Source: Gnetum montanum (Eukaryota; Streptophyta; Gnetopsida; Gnetales; Gnetaceae). From it: a stretch of DNA of 33,383 nucleotides. Shown piece after piece: positions 20,431-30,559 of this stretch (positions are counted from its first letter, which is position 1; each line of letters begins with the position of its first letter). Under the pieces are notes generated by a model. The model saw only the letters and a list, made by a program, of their open reading frames with translations, did not search any database and was not told the DNA's origin. The position numbers and the translations under genes were made by a program. The DNA lies in the NCBI GenBank assembly GCA_015680685.1, contig MNCI01006590.1, positions 155,795-189,177 on the forward strand, given 5' to 3'.

Positions 20431-21535
20431 TTCTAATTGTGAGATCCTAAAAGAAATTAAAGAGTATGAGAATTTGGTATTTGGAGATAGTAGAGAATTA
20501 CCACCAGATAGAACTATTGAACATGTCATTAATATTTTTTTAGGTGCACAACTGATTTCAAAATCTCCATATGGGTTTTCTATTATAGCATTAATAAAAT
20601 TATGGGTACAATTAGAGCATTCATTAGAAGAAGGGAAGATTCAACCTAGTATATTACCTTGGGGTGCCCTAATTTCAATATTAAGAAAAAGGATGGTATA
20701 TTAAGGTTATGTATCAATTATAGGGCATCAAACAAAGTAATAATTAAAAATATTTATCCCTTTCCTAGGAGTGATGACTTGTTTGATCAACTTACTAGAG
20801 CATGTTATTTTTCCAAGATTGATTCAAAATCATATCACCAAATAAGAATTAAAGAGAAAGATATCAAGAAAATAACATTTAGAACTAGGTATGGATTATA
20901 TGAATTTGTAGTAATGTCATTTGGATTGACCAATGTGTCTACAACATTCATGGCATTGATGAATAATATCTTTCAAGAATACCTTGATCAATTCACTACT
21001 GTATTTATGGATGACATATATATATATATTCTAAGTCAAGAAAAGAACATGTTAAATATTTAAAAATTACTATGGAAATTCTTAAGAAACATTAGTTAAA
21101 GGAAAAACTAAGAAAATGTGAACTTTTTAAAGAAGAAGTATCATACTTGAGCCATANAAAATGTGAACTTTTTAAAGAAGAAGTATCATACTTGAGCCAT
21201 ATTATATCTAAACAAGGGCTACAAGTAGATCCATCAAAAGTTAGTATAGTTCACGAATGGTCAGAACTTAAAGATACAATAGTAGTTCAAAGTTGTTTGG
21301 ATTTAATGGCTTTCTATCAATGTTTGATTAAAGATTATTCTAGTTTGGTAACCCCCTTGACTAAGCTCTTGCAAGAAAAACATGTGTTTAAGTTTGATGA
21401 AAGATGCAAGACAACTATCCTAAGACTAAAGATGTTATTAACCACAGTGCCTATCCTAAGAATCTCGGATGAAGAATTATCATTCAAAGTATCTATAGAT
21501 GCTTGTCAAGTAAGGATCAATGCAGTTCTTTCATA
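20431..21535 (+). pseudogene. Reverse transcriptase relic of the plus-strand gypsy element
   Basis: Pol RT, which copies the element RNA into DNA. In order: ELPPDRTIEHVI and SKSPYGFS (20495-20585), PWGA (20660, frameshift), [17 protein letters not shown] (20690), [18 protein letters not shown] (20812-20860), [17 protein letters not shown], then the catalytic box FMDD at 21005-21016 (family YxDD/FxDD). Just after it a TA run (21017-21030) gives IYIYI where DILIYS is usual. A frameshift near 20665-20700 and a stop at 21061 break it. An N at 21157 joins a duplicated 44 bp. The thumb/connection piece (VSYLSHIISKQGLQVDPSK) follows to 21535. Confidence 0.9.
21113..21201. other. Assembly join: N flanked by 44-bp perfect duplicates
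   Basis: 21113-21156 and 21158-21201 are identical (AAAATGTGAACTTTTTAAAG ... GAGCCATA) with a single N at 21157. Removing one copy gives the normal RT reading, so the duplication is an unmerged contig overlap rather than biology. Confidence 0.93.
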
Positions 21536-21832
21536 GGAAGATAAAGTGGTGTGTTTTGAGTCTCGTAACTTATGAGAAGCCAAGATAAATTACTTGATCC
21601 ATGATCTAGAATTATGAGCAATTCTTCATGCCTTAAAGGTTTGGGGACTTTATCTTTGTGATAAAAGATTTGTATTGAAAATAGATCATAAGAGCTTAAA
21701 GTACTTGCAAAGACAATGCATCTTGAATACCAAATAACAAAGGTGGTTGGAATTACTAGCTGAATATGATTTTGAAATTAAATATATTCTAGGAAAACAA
21801 AATATAGTGGTTGGTACCCTTAGTTTAATGTA
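21536..21832 (+). pseudogene. RNase H relic of the plus-strand gypsy element
   Basis: Continues Pol: CFESRNL, EAKINYLIHDLEL, AILHALKVWGLYL, FVLKIDHKSLKYL and RWLELLAEYDFEIKYILGKQN, the standard gypsy RNase H order that degrades template RNA during reverse transcription. Three or more stops interrupt it. It lies directly downstream of RT and upstream of integrase. Confidence 0.85.
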
Positions 21833-21959
21833 AAACCGAATGATTGATGTTGTGACAACCCCTATTGAAAAAGAGATCAAGGATAGATAAAAGAAGACCT
21901 TTATTTTAAGCACATTGTAACTAATATAACTTTTGAAGCTCATTACAACCTCTTCTCAA

Positions 21960-22419
21960 AGGGCCTCTTAATGAAGGAACATAGGGTGTGTATACCAATG
22001 GCAAATTGAAGACTTATGTTATTGTCTAAAGCCCATGAAGTACCATATGCTAGACACCCTAGATATATCAAAACCCATGTGATGATATGAAAGTTTTATT
22101 TTTAGCTGGTATGAAAAATGATGTATTCATGTACATTAAAAATTGCCCAACTTGTCAAAGGGTGAAGGTCAAGAAAAATAAAGCAAGTAGAGTATTAAAA
22201 CCTTTAGATGTCTCAACTTGAAAGTGGAAAGATGTTACTATGGAATTTATTATGGAATTACCAATGACCAAGCAAGGAAATGACTCTATCTTGGTGGTAG
22301 TTTATCATCTGTTGAAGATGGCTCATTTTTGTACCTTTAATATCTACAAACATAACCAAATATGTAGCCCAAAAATTCCAAACTTGATTACATGAAATAG
22401 AAATCCTAAGTTTATATTT
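21960..22419 (+). pseudogene. Integrase relic, truncated
   Basis: Shows the H2C2 zinc domain (HPRYIKT ... NCPTCQRVKVKK, about 22040-22175) and the start of the catalytic core: KWKDVTMEFIMELP (about 22220), where the first catalytic Asp of the family (MDFI) reads Glu, then SILVVVYHLLKMAHF. The core stops at about 22419, before the second Asp and the Glu, where 24-bp tandem repeats begin. No C-terminal domain or 3' LTR of this element was found; the rest was lost at the junction with the neighbouring minus-strand element. Confidence 0.8.
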
Positions 22420-22481
22420 GAATTCTAGTAAAAGTAGACTAAAGAATTCTAGTAAAAGTAGACTAAAGAATTCTAGTAAAA
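22420..22481. repeat. 24-bp tandem repeat, about 2.6 units
   Basis: GAATTCTAGTAAAAGTAGAC plus TAAA, at 22420-22443, 22444-22467 and partially 22468-22481. The two full units are identical. It lies exactly at the junction of the truncated plus-strand integrase and the minus-strand leader copy. Confidence 0.93.
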
Positions 22482-22690
22482 CTGGCACCACACTTATACC
22501 TCATGTAAGTCTTCATTGTAGTTACTATTCAAAGGCCTATACAAACTTTGAATGCTATGCTTTAGTTGCCATGTTAAAGTATTCCAAATCAACATTCAAG
22601 CCATTTCTTCTCAATTTAGACATATTAAAGACAAACCAACACCGCATCAAACAATGCACAAATTTAGACTTCATAAGAGGTCAATCAATA
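22482..22690 (-). mobile_element. Second copy of the minus-strand element leader
   Basis: Matches 29128-29318 at high similarity (CTTTGAATGCTATGCTTTAG, AAGTATTCCAAATCAACA, CAAATTTAGACTTCATAA shared). In the full element that region lies between PBS and gag. Here it sits beyond the left LTR, with the U5 end and PBS missing (29319-29490 equivalent). So an LTR is followed by the start of another internal region in the same orientation. Confidence 0.75.
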
Positions 22691-24822
22691 TTAAAATGAA
22701 ATCAATAGCATCAAGATCTAGCTCTGAAATAGGTCAATCAATATTAATTTTAAGAATTAAGAGATAATTTTTAAAAAAATAGCTATAGTAAAATATCTAT
22801 GCAAGATTCATCAGATTAAAAAAATCAAGCTTTTTTTCAAGCTAAAAACAAATATCTAATTAGGATCATTTACACATTTGTAAACCAAAGAAATCGTCAC
22901 ATAAGCAAATAAATTAATGATCTCAAATTTTTTCAATCACATAATAATATTTTATAATTTCCAGCAACACACAAAACAAGATCATCTAAATTTAACTCTT
23001 GCAACCATTTTACCATTAATCATTTAATCAGGAAATTCATATGTTCAATAGCAGACTATAGATAAATCACAACCATAAATTAACATCCTAGGTTTTCCCC
23101 CACTCCATCAACTTATAGAAAGATATCAAAATAAGACTTGAGAACGTATAGGGAAAAAATGTATAAGTCAAGATTTAGATACAATATTTATGCGTTCAAA
23201 GGATGAGCGTTCATCAAAAAAATTCCAACCAAAACCCAGGAATTTAACAATTTTAAAACATTCACAATTACCCATGGGTCCAAGGATACTCGCACTTTTT
23301 GCTAGTGGTACCAATCCTCATATTAGGGATCTTTGACCCTTGTTGGTAATCTTTTGCAAAAAATGCCCCAAATTGTTATGGGTGTTTCTAAATCAGTATA
23401 GAAACAACTCTCATCCAAGTCATTTAGGTGTGAGAGTGTAGAGGATGGGTGGAAAAATCCAAAAAAAGCAATAAAGGTTTCAACAATCTAAGCTTACAAC
23501 AACAATCTTGATAATTTCATACAAGCATTGTGAAGGTGGTTAAGAGAGCAAGAAGAGAGAAGCTCGAGAAAATCAGCCCTTACTAGCCATTATCAAACAT
23601 AACAGAGATGGATAATTTTACCTCCTTGCTTAGATATCTTGCTTACTAGGAGGAATTATCAGAATATTGGATTTCTATGTATCACTTATTTTCTTTCTTC
23701 TTGCTATTTCTTGTTGCAACCACAGTCTTCTCTCCCTTCCCAACCACACTCCCTATCATTATTTCCATTTTTTTTTATTCTACACAACTACATTTTCCTT
23801 ATGTGTTTTCTCTTCCTCTCCTCCTCTGCCTATTTGTAGGCGGAATAAGGGATAATGGATAGTTTTTTGTAATTGACTTTTGAGAACTATTTATTTTCTT
23901 TTCTCTTTTTTTTTCAATAATGAGTCATGAGTTCAATTCTCTTCATGATCACTATAAAAAAATCAATAAAATATGCATATTCATAGGTTGTAGGTTCAAT
24001 TCCTAAATCAACAATTTTTTATATTTCAAAATTTAGATTTTGCTAGATCTCAGGTTTAATTCCACTTAATAATTACAAAACATTCTAGCATAATATCTAT
24101 CTCTTTATCATTTAGAATTTTCATAAGATGCAAGGAAAGAGTTTTCGAACTAGATTCGTGATAAGGATAGTTTAAGATACATAATCAAATAATGCCCCTT
24201 CTTTTTTAGGTCCTTAGTGATGTGAATTTTCCCATCTTCTTAAGAGCCTTGGAAGGTCATCATGTGACCTTTCAACAACCATGGAGAAGGTACTTATACT
24301 CTACTATTTTAAACTAAAAAGAGCAATGCATTATATTTAAAAATAAAATATAAAGCTACGATATTTGCACACAATATCCCTAATTTATGGGTCAGGTTCC
24401 TCTAACTTGATTCATAGGTCAAGTTCCTCAGTATGAACATTCTTTTGCATCTCAACATACCTGTTTTAGCTCTTGAGAAACACCTTAGAGTATTGTCCTC
24501 TGTTTTTCTTTTATTTCTAAGCATCTCTATTGAAATAGAATAGAAAATATTTTCTTCCATATATTTATTATTATTATTATTTTGAAACATTCTCAGCATG
24601 TATTATAAAGCATATTTCTTATGCAAAAAGTATTTAAACATTTAATCATAATACATATAAAAATCTAGTCAACAAATTTATTACTATTCCAATTAGCTAT
24701 TTCCACCACAGTCCAAAAAAAGCACACATACAAGTTGTCAACAAAACATGCACACAAACACACAGAAAGACTATTACAATCATTAACACACAAAAAAACT
24801 CAGTTAGAAGTGGTTCATTACA
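22691..24822 (-). mobile_element. Left LTR of the minus-strand chromovirus, interrupted
   Basis: On the minus strand it begins TGTAATGAACCACTTC at 24822, right after a polypurine tract, and matches the right LTR (29372-30559) along 23967-24822 and 22700-22828. By eye the two differ at roughly one base in ten near 24600-24822, so the element is old. The interior 22829-23954 is absent from the right LTR. The U5 terminus (TGTAATACCCATTCG in plus sense) is missing. Confidence 0.8.
22829..23954. mobile_element. 1.13-kb insertion in the LTR with 12-bp direct repeats
   Basis: This block has no counterpart in the right LTR, where the flanks are contiguous. TAAAAAAATCAA occurs at both edges (22817-22828 and 23955-23966), as expected for a target duplication. 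It includes GGCGGAATAAGGG, a T-rich stretch at 23685-23915 and short ORF shadows only; no transposase or RT. Long duplications suit LINE/SINE or other target-primed insertions, but no poly-A tail is clear. Loss from the right LTR by recombination between the repeats is the alternative. Confidence 0.6.
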
Positions 24823-24835
24823 TCCTTCTCCCCTT
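24823..24835 (-). promoter_or_regulatory. Polypurine tract
   Basis: On the minus strand AAGGGGAGAAGGA sits directly before the LTR start TGTAATG; it is the primer site for second-strand synthesis and confirms 24822 as the LTR edge. Confidence 0.8.
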
Positions 24836-24839
24836 AAGA

Positions 24840-26240
24840 CATTTCCTCCTTGGAATGTTTAAATAGGTAAGGGTAGCTCTCTCTAATCACATCCTCCATC
24901 TCCCAAGAGGTTTCAGATCCATCCTCATTCCAATCTAGTTGAATTTGATGTAATGTATGGTGTCTAAGATTGAGCACCCTTTGGTCTAAAATTCAGATTG
25001 GTTGAACTTGGACAATACAGTCTAGGCTGACCTAAATGGTTTTTCCATCAAAAAAAATGGTTAGAATCATAAACATATCTCCTTAACATAGAAACATGAA
25101 AAATATTATGTAAAGATAATAAACTAGGAGGTAAAGCTATTCTATAAGTAATAGGACCAATTCTCTCTAAGACTTCAAAAGGGCCAATAAATCTAGGTTT
25201 AAGTTTGTTCCTTTTAACACCTCTAATGGAATTTTTAAAGGGTTGGACTTTTAGAAATACTTTATCTCCAACAGAAAAGTTTAGGTCCTCCTTCTATTAT
25301 CTATGTAACTCTTTTGTCTATCTTGTGATTGCTTTAGTCTCTCTTTACTTTGATTCCCCTTTATCTAGAAATACAAAGTCATCTCAAGCACAAAAATCAA
25401 TTTTTCCTTAGGTTGATCCCAAGAGCTAGGAACTCTACATTTTCTACCATACAAGGCTTCATAAGGTGCCATTTTAATGCTGCTTTGGTAGCTGTTATTG
25501 TAGGAAAATTCTACCAAGGGCAATACCTTATCCCAAGTTTTATGATGATACAATACACTAGTGCTTAAAAGATCTTCTACCACCCGATTTGTTCTTTCAA
25601 CCTGACCATTAGTTTGTGGATGATAAGCTATGTTGAAATTTAGTTTTATTCCAAGAGCTTGCTAGATAGCTTGCCAAAAGTGAGATGTAAAGTTTGGATC
25701 CCTATCTGAAATTATTTTCTTAGGTATGCCATGCAATCTAACTATTTCTTGAATATAAATTTCTGCAATCTTTCTAGCATCGTAATCTGATTTCAGTTTG
25801 ATGAAGTGTGCTAAATTTGTCAACCTATTAACTACCACCATTATGGAATCATATCCTCCAAAAAATTTAGGTAACCCAACAATAAAATCTATACCAATCT
25901 CATTCCATTTCCATTATGGAATATTGTGTGGTTGTAAAAGACCTGATGATACTTGATGTTCAGCCTTAACTTGCTGACATGTTAAACACCTTGTCCCTAG
26001 ATGACTTATGTAAATTGTTTCATGGTGTTCTTGCATTACAAAATTTCTAAGTTCTACATTAGTTGGAACATATAAACAATCTTGGAAAAGTAGAAAACCA
26101 CATTAGTAATTTTAAACCCATTTTCCAGTTTACCTAGGTTCTTTTCAAATTTCTCAACACAGAACCTATCATTTTCTAATCCCATACTAATCAAACTAGC
26201 AATTATACTTTGAAGTAAAAAGGTTTTCTTAACATACCTC
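24840..26240 (-). pseudogene. Integrase with chromodomain-like tail, minus-strand element
   Basis: On the minus strand: zinc-domain end TRCLTCQQVKAEHQ (about 25970), core GIDFIVGLP (25890), ISDRDPNFTSHFWQA (25690) and HPQTNGQVERTNRVVE (25600), so all three catalytic acids D, D, E are still encoded. NNSYQSSIKMAPYEALYGRK and SWDQPKEK follow in the open piece 25583-25365. Next come FSVGDKVFLKVQPFKN, LKPRFIGPFEVLERIGPITY and HNIFHVSMLRRY. Last, at about 24950-24850, is WNEDGSETSWEMEDVIRESY then PYLF, the end of a chromodomain. Frameshifts and stops split it. Chromodomains direct integration to marked chromatin, which places the element among chromoviruses. Confidence 0.85.
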
Positions 26241-26242
26241 CT

Positions 26243-26560
26243 TCAGCTGAGAGCATCTACCACCTTGTTTCCTCTACCCTCATGATAAAGAAGCTTAAAA
26301 TCATAATCACACAAGAATTCTAACCAATGTCTTTGTCTCATATTTAAATTAGGCTGGGTGAAAATGTATTTCAAACATTGATGATTTGACCATACTCTAA
26401 ATTTCTTTCCATACAAATAATGTCTCCATATTTGCAAAGTATGGACCACTACTGCAAGTTCCAAATTATGCACTAGGTAATTGTGTTCATATGAGGCTTT
26501 AATTATCTTGATCCATAAGCAACTACCTGATTTTGCTACATTAAAACACAGCCTAATCCC
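26243..26560 (-). pseudogene. RNase H of the minus-strand chromovirus
   Basis: The open piece 26473-26243 (76 codons) begins MHNLELAVVVHTLQIWRHYL and ends with GRGNKVVDALS, the hallmark gypsy RNase H sequence, including NHQCLKYIFTQPNLN and RHWLEFLCDYDFKLLYH. The family usually has TDH before SLKYIF; here it reads SNH. Upstream (to about 26560) the connection region is frameshifted. Confidence 0.9.
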
Positions 26561-26599
26561 TCACCAAAGGCATCTATATATACATCAAACTGAACATTT

Positions 26600-27500
26600 T
26601 CTAAATGCATGATTAATATACAAGCTAATGTTAACAATTCTTTCAGCTTTTGGAAAGCCAAAGTACATTTCTCTGACCATTGAAACTTATTGCTCTTCCT
26701 TAGCAATGATGTCAAAGGGGCTAAAATTTCTGAAAAATCTTTTACAAACTTGCAGTAGTAACTTGCTAACCCTAAGAAACTTCTAACCTCTCTAACATTC
26801 TCAGGCTAAGGCCAACTAATTATTGCATCAATTTATCTGGATCAACGACTAACCCTTTGTTTGATAAGACATGACCAAGAACCTTATTTCCAAAATGCAC
26901 ACTTGCTCTTACTTGCATACAACTTATGTATCCTAAGGGTTTGTAAGATCATCAATAGGTGCTACTCATGTTCCTCGACTGTCTTCGAATATATTAAAAT
27001 ATCATCTATGAATAATAATACAAACTAGTCCAAAACTGATTGAAAAATCTGATTCATCATGCTCATAAAGGCAGCTAGAGCATTAGTTAGACTAAAAGGC
27101 ATGACAGCGAATTCATAATGTCCATACCTTGTTCAAAAGGCTATTTTTGAAATGTCTTCCTCTTTGATTCTTAGTTGGTAATATCCTAACTTTAAATCAA
27201 TTTTTGAAAATACCTTTGCTTGTTTGAGCTAATCAAAACGATCATCAATCCTTGAGAGAGGATATTTATTCTTAATAGTTACCTTGTTTAGCTGTCAATA
27301 ATCAATGCATAGGCATAAGGTTCCATCTTTCTTCTTGACAAATAGAACTGGTGCTTCCCATGGTGACACACTAGATCTAATGAATCGCTTCTTTAATAGT
27401 TCTTCAAGTTAGGTTTTTAACTCATGCATCTCAATTGGTGACATTCTATATGGTGCCTTTGAGGCTAGAGCACTCCTTGGAAGAATTTCAAACCCAAACT
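26600..27500 (-). pseudogene. Reverse transcriptase of the minus-strand chromovirus
   Basis: On the minus strand: [16 protein letters not shown] (about 27350), NKVTIKNKYPLSRIDDRFD (27285), [20 protein letters not shown] (27210), [18 protein letters not shown] (27130), then the catalytic box FIDDILIYSKT with FIDD at 27012-27001. The fingers-palm order is complete. Stops occur mostly as TAG/TGA replacing Gln, Trp or Arg. Thumb and connection continue to about 26600 with more breaks. Confidence 0.88.
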
Positions 27501-27864
27501 CTACCTTTATTCATTGGTGGCATTCCCAGTAACTCATTATAAACACATCTTTAAACTTATCTACAACTAGACAATCCAATGGTGTCTTCTCCTATTGGCA
27601 ATCATTATCACTGTTAGCTACATACAATCTAACCAAATTTATTGCTTTTGTTGTTTGCATCTCTTGCACCATTTTTTTTGCAAAAATAATGTTTTTTGAG
27701 CAATTCCAAGGCTGATAGAAAATTTTCTAGTTTATTTCTCCATTGTTAAGTTCTATGCAGTTCTATCCATAATCAATTCTTGCCTTATTTTTCACCAACT
27801 AGTCCATACCCAAAAACACATCATATGATCCCAAATTCATAACAAGGAAATCCATAACGTAAGG

Positions 27865-28095
27865 CTAATTCATGATTTTTATCTCACAACTAGGCACAAA
27901 ACATTCTAAGGCTTTATGGTCACCTAAAGCTAATTCCACTATTCCCATGTATGGTAAGAGATGAATTTTACTCTCTAATCTTTTAACCAAAGAATATGAT
28001 ATAAATGAATTTTTTGATCCACTGTCAAAAAGAATGGTAATAGACTGAGAATGAATGATACCTATTGTTTCTTGAACTAATGCTTGATATTGCAT
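27865..28095 (-). pseudogene. Retropepsin-like protease of the minus-strand chromovirus
   Basis: A 76-codon open piece with TILFDSGSKNSFISYSLVKR, the aspartic protease active site (DSG intact), followed by LALGDHKALECFVPSCEI, the usual strand/flap region of gypsy proteases that cut Gag-Pol. It lies between the gag zinc knuckle and RT on the same strand. The C-terminal third runs into stops near 27860. Confidence 0.88.
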
Positions 28096-28149
28096 GCCTA
28101 CTAGAACATTTTTTGCAACATATAATTGGTGAGAAGCTTATTGGCTATT

Positions 28150-28935
28150 GGTTGGAGATGTCTATCCTTTTCCTTCAAGAGCCTAAAAATGGACCCCTCC
28201 ACATGTCCAACAATCCTTCCTTGGCCCTCTAAGAGTTGATCCTTTACTTTCTATCATTCCCATTTGATTTATTTCATTAAATTATTTTCCATCTGATCCT
28301 TGACTTCTTGGTACTTTAAATTGCTACTTGGATTATTGAGATACTATGGTGGATTTATCAAAATTTTTGCTGTTAAATTTATCCTTCCTTTGTGATTTTC
28401 CCATGGCATTAGTTCTTTTCTAGTTTTTTGAGATACCAAGTCCTTTCTCCTAATGAATTCAACTTCCACAAGTTTAGCTTTATCAATAACTACTAATAAG
28501 TTATCCAACTCAAACAAATTAACTTTTTGTTGGGCTAAAGGATGCAAGCCATTGATAAAGTTTATGATTCTCATGTATTCTAGAATTTTTGGTGTATACA
28601 TCATCAAATTAACAAACTCACGTTCATATTCAGCCACATTCTTGGACCCTTGCTGTAGGTGCAAGTATTCCCATATTTTTTGTTCCACGTGCTTTTGAAA
28701 TATATGTTGTTCTGAATAATTGTACAAATTCATTCCATTCAACACCTTCATTATGAATTTTTACTTTTTCAATTCTCCACTAACTAGCAGCATCACCTAC
28801 CAAAACATGAGTTGCAAGAACTCTTTCTCTAGCATTTGTATGTAATAGTTCAAACAAATCATTCATCCTGAACAACCAAGATTCAACTTGCTCTCCACTT
28901 GAAACTCATCAAATGATAGTGGCTTGCACTTTAGA
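28150..28935 (-). pseudogene. Gag of the minus-strand chromovirus
   Basis: On the minus strand it reads GEQVESWLFRMNDLFELL and RVLATHVLVGDAAS (28900-28780), a frameshift, then the 135-codon piece 28751-28344: IFQKHVEQKIWEYLHLQQGS, VAEYEREFVNLMMYTP, IINFINGLHPLAQQKVNL. This is the typical chromovirus Gag core (F..G..L..Q). A zinc-knuckle remnant CWTCGGVHF lies at about 28205-28180. It encodes the particle protein; protease follows downstream. Stops separate the pieces. Confidence 0.85.
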
Positions 28936-29353
28936 AATTCTTGCAACTTGATAGCTCCATTATTCACCTCATTTTGATATTATCCATCCTCACTTTCCTC
29001 ATGATTCTATACTATTGGCTGTGTATTTTGTTGTATAGCTATAGTAAGCAAAGTGACAAAATGGGCAAGTGCTGCAAAGGCCTCTTGCCAATCTTGAGGA
29101 GGCTCATTCTCTTGGTTGCTAGAACTAGCACCACACTTATTCCTCATGTAAATCTTCATTGTACGTACCATTCAAAGACTTGTACACACTTTGAATGCTA
29201 TGCTTTAGTTTCCATGATAAAGTATTCCAAATCAACACTAAAGTCATGTCTTCTCAATTTAGGCATATGAAAGATAGACCAACACCACATCACACAATGG
29301 ACAAATTTAGACTTCATAATATGTTTGAAGAAAAGTAAAGAAAAGCCAAACCT
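28936..29353 (-). other. Untranslated leader between PBS and gag
   Basis: No coding signal on the minus strand. The part 29128-29318 is duplicated at 22482-22690 beyond the left LTR. Confidence 0.6.
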
Positions 29354-29357
29354 AACT

Positions 29358-29371
29358 CTCTAATACCAAAA
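29358..29371 (-). promoter_or_regulatory. Primer-binding site, initiator-Met tRNA type
   Basis: On the minus strand TTTTGGTATTAGAG directly follows the LTR end ATTACA. It is the TGGTATCAGAG site with one C-to-T change. Fixes the element's orientation and the LTR edge at 29372. Confidence 0.75.
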
Positions 29372-30559
29372 TGTAATACCCATTCGTAGGGAGTAAGAGC
29401 TAACACCTAAACCTCCCCAAAAAGAAAGTTAGCTGAAAGAAGAAAATGCATAGGTGGTTTTCTTTCTACAACAATCAAACTAACATTAACCTATAAAATT
29501 AAAACAAAATCCATAGCGCCCAGATCTAGCTCTAAAACAAGTCAATCAATATTAATTTTTAGAATTAAGAAATAATTTTATAAATAAATAGCCATAGTAA
29601 AATATCTATGCAGGATTCATTAGATTAAAAAAATCAATAAAATATGTATATTCACAAGTTGCAAGTTCAATTCCTAAATCAACAATTTTTGATATTTCAA
29701 AATTCAAATTTTGCTAGATCTCAAGTTCAATTCCTCTTGATAATTACAAAACATTCCATCATAATATCTATCTCTTTGTCATTTAGAATTATCATAAGAT
29801 GCAAGGAAAGAGTTTTCAAAATAGATTCATGATAAGGGCAATTCAGGATACGTAATCAAATAAGGCACCTTCTTTTTCAAGTCATCAACAATGTGAACTT
29901 TTCCATTGTTTTATCAACCTTGAAAGATCATCACATGACCTTTCTACAACCCTCTTGACCTTTCTACAACCATGGAGAGGGTAGTTATACTCTACTATTT
30001 TAAACTAAAAAGAGCAATGCATCACATTTAAAAACAAAATATAAAGCTATGGTATTTACACACAATATCCCTGATTCATGGGTCAAGTTCCTCCAACTTG
30101 ATTCATAGGTCAAGTTCCTCAATATGAGCATTCTTTTGCATCTCAACATACCTATTTTAGCTCTTGATGCACGCCTTATAGTATTGTCCTCTATTTTTCT
30201 TTTATTTCTCAACATCTCTATTGCAATAGAACAGAAAATATTTTGTTTTCCCATATATTTATTATTATTATTATTTTAAAACATTCCCAGCATGTATTTT
30301 AAAGCATATTTCTTATGCATAAATTATTTAAACATTTAATCATAATACATATAAAAATCCGTCAACAAATTTATTACTATTCCAATTAGCCATTTCCACC
30401 ATAGTTGAAACAAAGCACACACACAAGTTGTCAACAAAACATGCACACAAACACGTAGAAAAACTATTACAATCGTTAACGCAAAAACTCAAGGAGAAGT
30501 GGNCAGAAAAACTATTACAATCGTTAACGCAAAAACTCAAGGAGAAGTGGTTCATTACA
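29372..30559 (-). mobile_element. Right (5') LTR of the minus-strand chromovirus
   Basis: Minus-strand start TGTAATGAACCACTTCTCC (30559) and end GGGTATTACA (29372), so TGTAAT/ATTACA ends are inverted. Length 1188 bp including a 47-bp assembly artefact at 30503. It aligns with 22700-24822 apart from the insertion there. A TTATTATTATTATTA run (30259-30275) is shared by both LTRs. The flank at 30560-30564 is GTGCA; the partner duplicate is lost with the left terminus. Confidence 0.88.
30457..30550. other. Assembly join: N flanked by 46-bp perfect duplicates
   Basis: 30457-30502 and 30505-30550 are identical (AGAAAAACTATTACAATCGT ... GGAGAAGTGG) around N at 30503. The left LTR has this sequence once, supporting an unmerged overlap. 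Confidence 0.93.

Noticed and set aside
20254-20436. 60-codon proline/histidine-rich ORF
   Set aside because: It is the translation of the C-rich simple tract; not a gene.
23639-23862. Three overlapping hydrophobic ORFs
   Set aside because: All frames of a T-rich stretch are open; lies within the LTR insertion and shows no domain.
23920-24065. GAGTTCAATTCTC / AGGTTCAATTCC motifs like the B box of tRNA genes
   Set aside because: No A box, cloverleaf or terminator could be placed; repeated A/T-rich wording within the LTR is enough to explain them.
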